Assembly (NCBI GenBank): GCA_023846275.1
Contig: JAIUJO010000184.1
Coordinates: 434,001 to 498,000 of the forward strand
Length of the DNA: 64,000 nt
From: Vanilla planifolia
Lineage: Eukaryota > Streptophyta > Magnoliopsida > Asparagales > Orchidaceae
Direction of reading: 5' to 3'
Below are positions 49,571 through 60,189 of this stretch, piece after piece. The translations under genes and the position numbers were made by a program. Under the pieces are notes generated by a model. It saw nothing but the letters and a program-made list of their open reading frames with translations. It made no database searches and was not told where the DNA came from. Numbering within the stretch: the stretch's first letter is position 1; each line of letters starts with the position of its first letter.

Positions 49571-51989
49571 TACTATAGTTGAGAGAACTTCTCCTTTAGA
49601 TATATGACCCAACTAGGATAACATAGGGATCTACATCAAAGTAACTATGGACATAAGAAATGAAGAGAAGAGATAAGGATTTAGAGCATGGATGGTTGTC
49701 CAACCAAGGGAAAAGAGGTTGATCATAGTAACATACTAGTGGAAGGCTGCAATATGTAAGGATATGAGCAAGCAAGAAGCTAAAACATAATACAAACAAG
49801 AAAAATGCTACAAGTAATTCAAAGGGGTAGGTCCTACACTAAACAAGGTAGGCATTATGGAGGTATTGTCATGGTCTATTGGATACCAAAGTGGAAAATT
49901 CAAGGAGAGGATCAACCTATTATTAATAAAAAGTATAACTCATCATGTAGTAAAGGAGTAAAGGAACGCCTTATCGATTCTTTAGATACTTAGGTGTAGA
50001 AATTAGAGATGCAATTGGCACTCCCATGCATGTCAAATCTATCCATTACATTGGTCTCTTCTAGAGTCGAAGAAAAGGGCAAAGGTTTCATTGAATGGAT
50101 TTTGTTATGATAATGAAAATAAAAAAGAATAAAGGGTGAAGGATCTCTCTGTTAAAGATTAGGCTAGGTTAAATTATGGATACAACTACAAGAAGGGAAA
50201 AGTAAGATATTATTTGTGCTAGCCATAGTTATTAACACTTTAGCAAATATTTCTTTTGTTTAGAGTAGAAGCATGATTAATATATGAAAAAAGTGAAAGT
50301 GAAATTCTTTGAGTTGTACTTAGTGGAGGGTCAAATGAGAAACTATAAGCTACTATGGATCTCAAGGTACTTTGGCAAAATAAGTTTTAAGGAAAGGTCA
50401 TCTTGCATGGTTGCTACTATTACATATGATATTGTAATTAGTCTTGTTATTGCAACAATAATAACAAGCTTTAGGAGCCAAGAAAATCATGTTATTGGAA
50501 GAATTATTATACATGGTATTATGTTACATCTTCTCATGGCATCAATAATATGGTTAGCAGTTGGATACTATGGGAACTTTAGGTTTGGCTGAGCTACTTC
50601 CCCTTTTTATTCCTTTGTGAAGAAAGGAATTTTTGTATCAGTTACAACAGGGGCCAACTAGAAGCTATTGCTTTTTTCTTTCTGATTCAAACATTGGCCG
50701 AAGCCTACAATTCAACCCCAATTATGGGGGCTCACAAAAAGCTATTGCTTTTTTTCTTTGAGAGACAATGTCAAACGAAGGTCTTTAATGAATTATGTCA
50801 ATAATGTTTAAAAGGATGAGAGTTTTGTTCTTAATCTGGACTCATGGTTAACTTAGTATGGTCAAAGAGTATGTTATTAGAAGGATTAGCATCAATGATG
50901 GCCAACGTCCTTACTTAGCTCAAAAGAGTTTGACCTCAAGTAAAATGGTGATAACACAATCTTGCTTATGATAATATCACCTATAGAGTGCAGAAGGTGT
51001 TTTGTTGAGGAGGATCTCTTCCAACTATGTTGAAATAATTACTAAGAATGACTTTTCTTGTTTGGCAGCTATAACGAGTATAGTTTTAGCCATGATTTCT
51101 CTTATTTTCTCAACATCAATTGCTTGGATCCTAGGATATTACTATATAAATCAAACACACTAAATTGAATTGTAGTAGAACTACTAAAAAATTTAGCAAA
51201 GATGTGAGGGTTTGCAAATCAAGTAGTTTTCAAAACAAGGGAAGTGACGAGTGCAACTCATCCCTTATGTGCATAAAGTTATTGCTATATTTGTATTTAA
51301 TGCAAAGTCTGACCTATAGATGTTGTGGAAATCTATGCATGAAGGGTTTCTAAAGGTTGAGTTCAAATTTGTAATGAATGCTGTGTTAACAACTCTTTTT
51401 TACTCTAATTGGACTTATTACTATGCAAGGAGGGAAGTAAATTACTTTCTTTGATGTTATCACATAGCTGAGGGCTAGACTTCAAGTTTTATTCTAGTGA
51501 GGAATTGGATCACTATGTAATTAGATTCTTGGATGGTTGCAGAAAATTAAAGTAAATGTGGATGGAAATAATTTCATAAGTTAAACTTACATTCTTAAAA
51601 AAAGAACATTGGACACTCCAATATGCCTTTTTGGTTGTATCTTTTTGTATAATTAGTTTGTATGTAATGTTATTGCACTATGCTATAAGTTGCTATGGTT
51701 TCAATGTACTGCTTGGTTACCTTATAGTGAGGAAGGTGATTTATTGTTTTTGTTTGATAAAGAGGTTACACCTACGATGTTGGGTTGTTGGTTTTATTAA
51801 TAGTCAATTTTAGGAACTTAGCTTAAGAAAGCTTGCTTTATCCAAATTGTGTAATTAATTTCATGAATTATCGTTGTGCTACTTGCTACTGTGGCATTGT
51901 TGTCCTTGTAAAATGTTAATTTTTCATGGATAAGGTGCAATGAAGAAAACCATTATGCCCAATTGTAATGTTATTTTTGTTAATAAATT

Positions 51990-52720
51990 ATGAACTTATT
52001 TGTAGTATGGAATATTTGGGGATTAAAGTACCTAAATCATGCGGCTACTTATGGCATTTGTTAGAGGGAAAAAGATCTTCATAGTTGATCTTTTGGAAGC
52101 TTCCCTAAGGACATTTAATTGGCTTGAGGTGGATCATTTTTTGGGTAAGAAATGTAATTAGTTTGTTCAACCATGGACTAGGCTTTATGGGGCATTCTGT
52201 TATTATGAGAGAATTGGTCAAGATTGAGATTATCAATCACTCTTCACTAGTGAGTATTATCTAGGTGACATTTGGTGATAATGATGTTTAGCAATATTGT
52301 TATGTGTACATATTTAAAGAATATATAAACCATCAATTAGCTTGGGACCAAATTGGAGATACAATTATGTTTGGTGGGCCATTACTTATTGTAGGAGAAT
52401 GCAAATCCTTACTTGCATATGAAGAGAAACAATAAAGCAAATATAAAGTAGTAGCTGGGCTTAGCATCAATTCTCTAATTTTATTCATGATTTGGATTTA
52501 ACTCAGTTTGTTATTATTAGAAATTAGTTGAATTGATGTAATAATAAGGAGGTGAATTCCTATTTCTATGAAACATTATAGAGAGATTTTGTGAACATTG
52601 ACTACATGCAAGCCTTCCCAAGCAACATTGTTATGCACCTTCTTTTCATATGCTTGGAACACTGACTAGTAATCATACTATTTAGACAACCATAATTGGG
52701 TAAAATTGAAAGAAGGACCT
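51990..52720 (+). pseudogene. LINE copy C endonuclease remnant
   Basis: Opens M-N-L-F-V-V-W-N-I-W-G-L-K at 51990, as in copies A, B and D. It continues with a LLIVGECKSLLAY-like block (about 52385, where GDFNE is expected), FIHDLDLTQF-like sequence (about 52480), and an FVNIDYMQAFPSN-like block (about 52590-52625). All blocks are in order, with stops between them. This was the target-nicking activity of the element. Confidence 0.8.
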
Positions 52721-54072
52721 ATTTTGAAAACAACTAGTTATCATTTCCTTTACTTATTGAAGTAGTGAATGTATGTTGGAAAAAGGCTATTAAAGAAAAC
52801 ACAATGGAAAGTTTGTCTACTATGTTTCATACAACTTTGTGAGTATTAAAAATTGAAGTGCAACAAAACTTGGTAACATTCTTAAAAGCCCCATTAATTG
52901 GAATAAAAAAATCTTGGGGCTTCAAGTTAAGGAATTTATGAGTGCTTCAACTGCGATGGAACATGATCTTTTGGCACGTACAATTTCTTCCTTTCATACT
53001 ATCTTGGCTTTAGAAGAAGCATGGTGGTCACAGCCTGTCGAGCCTAACTAGACTACCCTTGGGGACTAGAACAAGAGTTTCTTTTGGAAAATGGGTACCT
53101 CTCTATTAGTAGCAACTATATCCACAAAGTTAAAAATAGTTTTAGGGAACTAGTGTGTGATTTTTGGGAGACAACTTAATTGGATGGCCATGTAATTGTT
53201 GGAATAGAATTCTTATATTTGTGAGAGTTTCCTCTTTTTCTTAGAATTGTTACTTTTATAAGGTAGAGAAGGAAAACCTTAGGAGAAGGACCTCAAAAGG
53301 ATGCTGGTACATTTGCTTAAATGCAAACTACAACAAGGTGCTTTAGCCTTCTTTCTTTAACTATAACGATGGAATTTTTATTTCTTGTGTTGTGCTGATG
53401 TCATGGAGTTTAGTTGCTTTGAAAACTAAAGGTTTTTGGTAACTTGTATGGAGATGATCTTGTTAAATATGATCCAAGATATTTTCAAGCTTTGTTGGAA
53501 TTATGAGATGAGAGTAGACAGCTTAACGCTTGGTTAGTATATGGTAATTACTAAATATAAAAATTTCTCAAGTGTTTATAATGACACAAAATAGAAATAG
53601 AGAGGATGTACAATTAGTGGTGAAGTATACAATGCAAAAAGCTTATAGATTTCATAACAAGTAGAAGTTATAGAGTTTTAGACATTAAATGATTAACTAT
53701 GCAACTTAGAAGTCTTTGTACATCAATTTACTATAGTAGAATAGAATTGGCAGTAATGTTGTGCTATTTTTAAGAAGAAATTTTATTAGATTGTTAAGGA
53801 AGTGCTCTAATATCAGTCATACATGGGTGAAATATTTTTTAGTTTCCTAGAATTATTATGCTATTATTAAGGCAGAGGAGGATGTTTATAGGAGGAGGAC
53901 ATCAAATAGAAGTTGGAATTTTTGCTCAATTGTAAATTATTACCAGATATTTCCCTACTATTGTATTTGTCTTAGATGCTATTATGAAAGTGAAATGATC
54001 CAAAACATAGATCTGGCATGGTATGGAGTGATGTAGAGGAGTGCAATTTGCATAGGTGCAAGTTTTAGTTAA

Positions 54073-54780
54073 CAATATATTGTTGTCTTCGCAGTATGAA
54101 ACATTTGAGGGATTAGACTGACAAAATCTTGTAGATACTTATTGTTCTTATTAAGGAAAAATATGGTGTTTGATGTTCCTTTGTTGGAAACTCTGTTTGA
54201 GAACTTTAATAGATGTGAGGTAAAACAAATTTTGGGTAGGAATTGGAACTTCTTTATCAAATATTTAATTAGATTGTTAAGAGATTTTGATGCTTTATAG
54301 GAGCATCTGGTGGAGCATGAGATTGTGTAGTCATCCTCAAAGGTAATTAATATCTAGGATGAATCTAGTAGCAATAACTCTTAATTGTGTTTCTGTGGTG
54401 TATGAAACAAAAGATTACATGATCTTCCAAGAAGCCTAGAACCAATTGAGAGAATCTAAAAAGCTTCATAAACAATTGATTATTGTAAGAGATTTTGATG
54501 TACTATCTTCACAGAATAAGAAGAAAAGGGAGGAAAGTTAGTATTCACTAAGCTCAATATGAGTTCTACCATTTCATGCATGATTTAGATCTAATAGGCT
54601 TGAAATTTACTAGGAATAAGTTCACTTGGTGTAACAATAAGGAGGGTAGTGCATGTTTATTTGAAAGACTTGATAGAGCTTTGTTAAACATTAATAGTAT
54701 GCAAGCGGTCCCAAATAAAATAATGAGACGTCTTCCATATATAAGCTCAAACCACTACCCTTTGATAATTTAATTTAAAC
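54073..54780 (+). pseudogene. LINE copy D endonuclease remnant
   Basis: Opens with V-F-A-V, stop, N-I, stop, G-I (about 54088), the worn VWNIQG start, and keeps VPLLETLFENFNRCEVKQIL with the catalytic LLET box at about 54174-54230. The RDFDVL block (about 54490) is GDFNE with changes. A 65-codon open frame (54576-54773) holds the end of the domain: FTRNKFTWCNNKE, FERLDRALLNINSMQAVPNK, then SSNHYPLII, where Ser-Ser-Asn-His is the SDH motif with Asp replaced by Asn. It is the best-preserved endonuclease end in the array. Confidence 0.88.
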
Positions 54781-55369
54781 AACTATCTTGTATAAAACTA
54801 AGAGGAAAATCCAATTTGAAAATTTTTGGTTATCATTTCCACATTCAACTAATATTGTGTAGGTAGTTGGGAATAGAACTATTAGAAGCAACTCTATGGA
54901 TAATTTATCCACTAAATTTAATAGAGCACTATTGGTTTCAAAGAAATGGAGCATAACTGAAGTTTGAAATATTTTAAATACACCATGTAGTTGAAGGTGT
55001 TCTACAAGCCTTAACTTAATAAATTTGAGATGGCATTAGCTAAGTCAAGAGATGAACTTTCAGCATAATGTATTACCTTCCATAAGATGGTGATGGCTTT
55101 AGAAGAACCATGGTGGTGGTAGCATGCCAAGCTTCATAAGGCCAACATTTAGAACCAAAATGCACATTTTGTTTAGGTAATGGCCACTTCTAATTACAAA
55201 AGTTATTATATAGATCATCTCCAAAATTATAATAAGGAATTGGTCACTTCCATAGTTGACATTAAAGATATACTCATGCAATATTTCAAAAGAAAGTGGT
55301 GTAGTTTTAGCCAACTTAATCCTCCCTTATCATCCAACCATTGAGTACTATTAATAGTGAGAAAGGGAA

Positions 55370-56470
55370 AGGTTTATTGGCTCAAATAAGTGAAGATGAG
55401 ATTAGGAATGCCGTTATATCTAATCAAAACAAAGCCCTTAATATAGATGGCATCTTTGTAGAATTTGTGCATGGATATTAGAACATTAGTAAGGTAGATA
55501 CTATTACAACTATGAATCAATTCTTTAGAAATAGCTATATGCCCAATAGGTGGAAGAAAGATTGATAATTCTAGTTCTTAAAGTACTGGGTGCTTCAAAA
55601 CCTAAAAACTTTACATCTATTAGGCTTTGCAATATGATAAAGTTTTTACAAATATATTTGTTGGTACATTAAAGATGGTGCTTTTTTATTTTATTCCAAG
55701 GGATTAAGTAGCTTTTTTTCTTGGTTGTGCAATATTTGATAATATGTGTATTTTTGGCATAGGAGATGGCTACTCATATGAACTCTTGTACTTCTAAAGA
55801 GGGGTTCATTGCACCTAAGCTAAGTATGCACCTGGCTTATGACAAGGTCAATTGGAAATTTATGCTCCATATGCTAATGCATTTATGGTAATTAAATAAT
55901 TTGTATGATTTGGTTGAGACTTATATCGCTACATTAAGAATTGTGGTTATGTTTAGTGGGATCTACCTTCTATGGATTCAAGTATTCATGGGTCTTAAGA
56001 AAGGGTGTTCACTATCACTATACCTTTTATGATTGGTCCTTCACTTATTAAGAAAAACAATAAGGTGGAGCGAGCCACCTTGATTAGGATAAAGGTTGGC
56101 CCTTCCTAACCAACATTTTCTCACCTTCTATATGCTAATGAAATTTTGATCTATGCACCAGTTACTTATGTTGCAGCATAAACTAGTACGAACATTTTGG
56201 GGGAGCATGGCCAACACTTCAGCTTGATGATAAATTTTAAAAAATATAGAGTATTGTTTTGTAAGCGATAGTCTATAGACATAGAATAATAACAAGAAAA
56301 TTTCTTATGAGTCTAGCAATTCAATTAAAATATTTAGCTATATCAATTCAACAACAAACCTTTAGAAAAAACTTCCAATTTGTTATTGATCATGTTGAAA
56401 ATTATGTGCCAAGTAGGACGATCATGTCATAATTCATAGTGGTGCACATTATCATGATTAACTCAATGCC
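55370..56470 (+). pseudogene. LINE copy D reverse transcriptase remnant
   Basis: Begins EDEIRNAVISNQNKALNIDG (about 55393-55452) and continues IFVEFVHGY, with changes at the GPDG box. A MATHMNSCTSKEGFIAPKLS-like stretch (about 55768-55825) corresponds to the KLD block; the Asp of KLD is lost. A LRKGCSLSLYLL-like stretch (about 55995) matches the RQGCPLSPYLF motif. The active site reads L-Y-A-N-E-I-L-I-Y-A-P-V-T; the YADD box is Y-A-N-E at 56131-56142. The thumb continues to 56470. Confidence 0.85.
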
Positions 56471-56850
56471 CATTGTTATTCTTACGTATACTTAGCCAAC
56501 ATTTTACTTTTGAGCAACATTTTTTATGATGATGTGATGGTACTTATGGAGTGGTTTAACTATTAAGAGTACTATACATTATGCATGCTTTAAATTTGTT
56601 AATCTTTTGAAGAAGTGTAGAGGCCTTGGTGTTTGAAGTTTGTTGACATGGTTGGTTACATGGTTTGGAAAGCACTGTAGGTTGGTTATCACTTGGAAAG
56701 ACTTTCTATAGGCATAGGCACTTAGATTAACTATTTTATGATAAACAATAATTTCTATTTGTTGCATGGTGCTTCACATACAAGCAAGCTACATAGTAAT
56801 GTGGTACCTTGGATAAGTGATAATATAATTTGACACAGCATTCTTATTGT

Positions 56851-57499
56851 CAATTATACTCCTATGTTTCTAATTATTAGATTCATAGAAAGCCACTAAT
56901 CTAATAAGTAAGCATCTCTTCTAAAATATGAGAATCAGTAACCAAAGAACAAGGAATTTAGTTGATAAATTTGAGCAATTAAACATTTCACAAGTACTAA
57001 ACTAGATATAGTATCATAGCCATTGTCAATACTTTCTACAATTTCAAAAATATTCAACCTATGATTATCAGCGAGTAAATGTACATTAGTAGGAAAAAAT
57101 TTGATACTTCAAAGTCATGCTTAGACACTTCATAATACAATAAAAAAAATTTCACTAATGAAACCTCCATGGAAAGCATGTCCACTTAAATGTTTGTTTC
57201 TATCTACTCCAATAATGAATCATTTGTTGAATAAATAACTAATTTAATCATATACTCATATACTCAAGGAAAAGGATCAACACAATGCACATGATTTCAG
57301 AATGGACTCATTATTCATTAGACAGAGAAGATCACAAATATTCTATGATCCACTACAAATGCTCAAACTCCAATCATGAGGATCACTGAAATACTTTGTC
57401 TCAATAGATAAGATTATAATACTTGGCATGTCAATATTGATATGCTGAGTATCTTATCTTTTTATGATCCATGGATCTATGTGTCTATATAGCTTTTGT
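56851..57499. other. Uncertain stretch between LINE D and plastid rps7, possibly plastid-derived
   Basis: The sequence changes character where LINE D stops and has no recognisable LINE content. On the - strand it would lie downstream of plastid rps7. Some stretches (for instance tggactcattattcattaga near 57303) look like plastid spacer to me, but I cannot place them with certainty and I see no ndhB, the usual neighbour downstream of rps7. The left end of the plastid insert therefore lies anywhere from 56850 to 57500. Confidence 0.4.
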
Positions 57500-57506
57500 T
57501 CATGGA

Positions 57507-57968
57507 GTAACAAAAATGTGCAAAAGCTCTATTTTCCTTTATCATTCAATGAGTCTCTTCCTTTCTGCGTATAGCATCACAAAGGCCTTTCGAAGCATCT
57601 ATTATTTCAATACTTAATTGGAAACCCATATTTGATTTTCACTCAGGTGCTTGTAGGATGACCACAATAACCAAAGAATTGCAATCACTTTTCCATGTGT
57701 AGATCATATTTGAATAGAAACTTAATGAGTTGATCTGCTTACACCTATTGCTTTTACTACTATATTAGGGGTTACTCTATATATTGCTTTTTGTAAGATA
57801 GATAAAGGATTTTTTTATCTATTGTTTATTCTTTTTAACAACTTGATAGATAATATTATATGACAATGATTTTTTTTCGTCTTTTAGAATATGGTTAACC
57901 AACACATTAACTAATAAATAATGATAAATTAGATCGAATTTTATTATTTTTTTGCAGCACCACGACAT
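57507..57968 (-). pseudogene. rps7: NUPT copy of plastid rps7
   Basis: Plastid small-subunit ribosomal protein S7, present from start to end as a decayed copy. The ATG is at 57968. The first codons carry a small deletion, then SDPIYR-like and LVNxLVNxIL-like blocks (about 57935-57880) and an RxIxGVTPNI-like block (about 57790) follow. The last codons, RAFAHF, lie at about 57531-57514; the stop position is mutated. Its length of about 460 bp fits the usual 155 codons. Several stops and frameshifts rule out function. It lies just downstream of rps12 exon 3, as in plastid operons. Confidence 0.9.
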
Positions 57969-58031
57969 GAAATGAACATTTGAAAAATTAAAGAATTAGT
58001 TTTATTTTGATAAGGGCTAAAAACAAATCAC

Positions 58032-58837
58032 TTATTTTTGCTTTTTCTTTTTGATCCCATATTGTAGGGTGGATCTCAAAAGATAAGAAAAATCTCCCTC
58101 CAAGCCGTACATACGGCTTTCACTGAATATGCCTTTCAATAAAATTCAATTTGTATCTATGAGATCGAGCATGCAGTTTGTTTGCTCACTTTCTATTAAA
58201 ATTGAGTATCTGTTCCATCAGTTTGCAACGAGGATGGGAAATCTTATGTTTTACATATCCATACGATCATGTCCTTGGATTTCCAAAATTCTTTAATGAG
58301 AAAAGAAGGGCTTTGTATCATTACTATTAGACTCAGATCTATTCAAAAAATTTGAGTTATTTCTAATTTTTTTTAACCTACACAAATTAAGGAAAAACCT
58401 CTAAATTTGTTCCAATAGAGCACCTTGGACATGTAGTTGTTCTAAATCAAATCATTTTAGAAAGAAGATATTTTGTATTATGGGTAGCCTATCTAGTCCC
58501 ACTCAAAACATTTGCTATTAGTTTAGTCGTACAAGTTACATGTTTTTAGTAGTTCACATGGCATCATCAATTCATACAAGTCTTGAATAAGAATCTACAA
58601 TGCACTAGAGCACCCTTATCAGTGATCCTTTACTTTGACAATGTCTAGGGTTTGTCGAATAATGTCATATCTCACACTAGGAAAATCCTTAACCCTTTCC
58701 TCTTCTTACTAATACTATAGAATGTTCATGTAAATTTTGGCAAATACCAAGTATATAAATAGTGATTTGTAATCTAGAGGTTAATCCTACTCTAGCAACT
58801 TTACATAAGACAGAATTTTGTTTTTTAGGGGTGATAG
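58032..58837 (-). pseudogene. rps12: NUPT copy of 3'-rps12 (exons 2 and 3)
   Basis: The 3' part of plastid ribosomal protein S12. Exon 2 (58837-58606, 232 bp, the usual length) reads TITPKK, then [28 protein letters not shown] and, past a frameshift, VRYDIIRQTLDIVKVKD. Exon 3 (58063-58032) begins aatatgggatcaaaaag and ends in TAA; it has a few extra bases compared with the usual 26. Exon 1, elsewhere in the plastid genome, is absent as expected for a trans-spliced gene. An in-frame TGA and two or more frameshifts make it non-functional. Confidence 0.92.
58064..58605 (-). other. Group II cis-intron of rps12 within the NUPT
   Basis: 542 bp, close to the usual length for this plastid intron. 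The 5' end is gtgca on the - strand (group II consensus GUGYG, now with one change). Near the 3' end (about 58090-58135) lies a domain-V-like hairpin whose arms read agccgtatgt and acatacggct. The intron still being present shows that the insert came from plastid DNA and not from a spliced transcript. Confidence 0.88.
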
Positions 58838-59270
58838 TAGAAAATTTGACATATAAGTCACCCTTACTATCACACTATCAAACCATATGTGAGCTTTTCA
58901 CCTCATATGGCTCCTTGTTCAATACTTTTGAAAGAATTGCAACCTTTTCTTAGATTGAGAATCAAATTCCTTAATCCACTCCATTTTGAAGAGTAACTCA
59001 GCCTAATCAAATCATGTTTTCATGTTCTAATGCCTTCTCAATCCCTCCCAAGAAAAATTTTGAATTGGATCCAAATTGGATTCTTAGTGTGAGCATATCC
59101 ATGTAGTTATGCACTATTCAAATAGGAATATGTTTGATGATAAGAAAGATCCTTGCTTTTGTGCATTGGTGACCAATTTGAGTTCTTTTCAATGGCTTAT
59201 GCTGTGTTGAAGAGATATCCATGTGATCTGATTGATTATGTAAGGGTTGCATAGAAAAAAGTATAAAGAA
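58838..59270 (-). other. 3' half of the trans-spliced rps12 intron 1 within the NUPT
   Basis: Directly upstream of exon 2 on the - strand. The domain-V hairpin is easily seen at about 58888-58921 on the - strand: gagccatatgaggtgaaaag, then ctcacatatggtt, where the plastid form has gagccgtatgaggtgaaaat and a matching arm; the main changes are G-to-A-type. Sequence further upstream (to about 59270), including tagttatgcactattcaaat near 59105, is conserved plastid DNA. Confidence 0.85.
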
Positions 59271-59279
59271 AAGATAGTT

Positions 59280-59620
59280 CTTCTTTGTTATATCTTTTCT
59301 ATTTTGTATTTTATCTTTTTTTTATATTTTATTATATCTTTTTATCTTTTGTTATACCTTTTTTATTCTATTATTTCAACTACTATTTTATTTTTTTAAT
59401 TTCATTATTTTATTAAACTATATATTTATTATATATCTATTATTTATTATATTTGTGTGTTATTATTACTATATTGCAATAATTCTATTTGTGTTATTTT
59501 TTTGTTTTAGATTTATTTAACATTTTATTTATATTATTAGAATATAGATTCGAATTTTGAGTTGATCTTTTAATTAGACTAGTCTTAGTGCTTAGTTAAT
59601 ATTTGTTAGTTCTATTTCTC
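59280..59620. repeat. Low-complexity AT-rich stretch inside the NUPT
   Basis: Runs of tatcttttctattttgtatt and similar short T-rich words (period roughly 15-20 bp, loose), then TTA/TAT-rich sequence. The plastid spacer between rps12 and trnV is usually well over 1 kb; here it is about 360 bp and has little recognisable plastid content. Either the spacer was deleted and the gap filled, or it degenerated by slippage. Confidence 0.6.
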
Positions 59621-59633
59621 AACTAAATTGGGA

Positions 59634-59705
59634 AGGGATATAACTCAGTGATAGAGTGTCACCTTGATGTAGCGTAAGTCACCTGTTTGAGCCAGATTAT
59701 CCCTA
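59634..59705 (+). pseudogene. trnV-GAC: NUPT copy of plastid trnV-GAC
   Basis: 72 bp from agggatataactcag to gattatcccta, the full length of plastid valine tRNA (GAC). The acceptor arms still pair. The anticodon reads GAT where the plastid gene has GAC, a C-to-T change that would make it an isoleucine-type anticodon. By my recall of the plastid gene there are about ten differences, half of them C-to-T or G-to-A (for instance ttcgag to tttgag in the T loop). It lies 5' of rrn16 on the same strand, as in plastids. Expression is not expected. Confidence 0.93.
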
Positions 59706-59821
59706 AAGCTAATGTGCATTTTTCTCTTTTGGCTTGCTCCCCCACTGTGACTAATTGAGAATCGATAAAAGGCCAATGGAGATGATGTGACAAGGTGGGG
59801 ATGGATATATTGTATGAACCT

Positions 59822-60098
59822 GCATTTTGTATTATGAAGGATATAAATATGATTTTTAAGTATCTAAATATGATTTTGTAGCATATGAATAAGATTGATA
59901 TATTATGAACTATTTGAATATGATTTTGAAGTATCTAAATATTTTTTTGATGTATCTGAATATGATTGAGGTATTATGAAGTATCTAAATGTGATATTAA
60001 AGATTCTAAATATGATTTTGAAGTATCTGAATATGATTTTGAGGTATCTAAATATGGTTTTAAATTATCTAAATATGATTAATGTATTATGAAGTGCA
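59822..60098 (+). repeat. 21-bp minisatellite inside the NUPT
   Basis: About twelve imperfect copies of a unit like gaagtatctaaatatgattt plus one T, some with a gtattatgaa variant. It lies between trnV-GAC and rrn16, where the plastid has a short spacer containing cgaatatgaagcgcatggat. The last unit runs straight into that surviving sequence (ttatgaagtgcatggataca, about 60084), so the array seems to have grown from the spacer itself after transfer. The trnV-rrn16 distance is about 480 bp; the plastid distance is roughly half. Confidence 0.88.
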
Positions 60099-60189
60099 TG
60101 GATACATTCTTTCACTTTGATCTTAGAATAAAAATTTTAAATTAGCTTTGTCTAGAAACAAGGAAGTTATAAGTAATGAAAATTTGAAT

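Larger units (their letters stand above)
48061..53155 (+). mobile_element. Degenerate L1-type LINE, copy C (lacks RT)
   Basis: Starts with the same G-rich leader as copy B and keeps ORF1 (48900-49570), the RRISS linker (about 50996), the endonuclease (51990-52720) and the start of the connecting region (LALEEAWW, about 53007). The match to copies A, B and D then stops near 53155, before any RT, and linker sequence of copy D follows. C and D together therefore have one RT. Either copy D inserted into C, or the two were joined by recombination. Confidence 0.75.
53156..56850 (+). mobile_element. Degenerate L1-type LINE, copy D (both ends missing)
   Basis: Begins in the linker region, where the block with gaggaggatgtttataggag-like sequence occurs twice (near 53267 and 53876), followed by endonuclease, RT and the region after RT up to about 56845. 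There the match to copies A and B (tacaagcaagctac..., then gtgataatataatttgacac) stops. The ORF1 region at the front and the zinc finger and RNase H at the end are missing. It is followed by DNA that leads into the plastid insert. Confidence 0.78.

Noticed and set aside
50284..50592. 102-codon + frame with hydrophobic stretches as a membrane protein
   Set aside because: It lies between ORF1 and the linker of LINE copy C in the LINE orientation. There is no signal peptide or family motif, so element remnant is the simpler reading.
57507..58837. Functional rps7 and rps12 genes, or a plastid contig
   Set aside because: Both genes have several stops and frameshifts, and the flanks are nuclear LINE and Copia sequence. 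Real plastid copies are strongly conserved.
59634..59705. A functional tRNA gene (by anticodon GAT an isoleucine tRNA)
   Set aside because: It lies inside a decayed plastid insert in plastid order and matches trnV-GAC over its full length; the anticodon differs by one C-to-T change. A plastid tRNA gene in the nucleus is not expected to be expressed.
59822..60098. A plastid-encoded repeat carried in with the insert
   Set aside because: By my recall the plastid spacer there is short and has a single copy of the founding motif. I kept nuclear expansion as the reading, though the source plastome should be checked.
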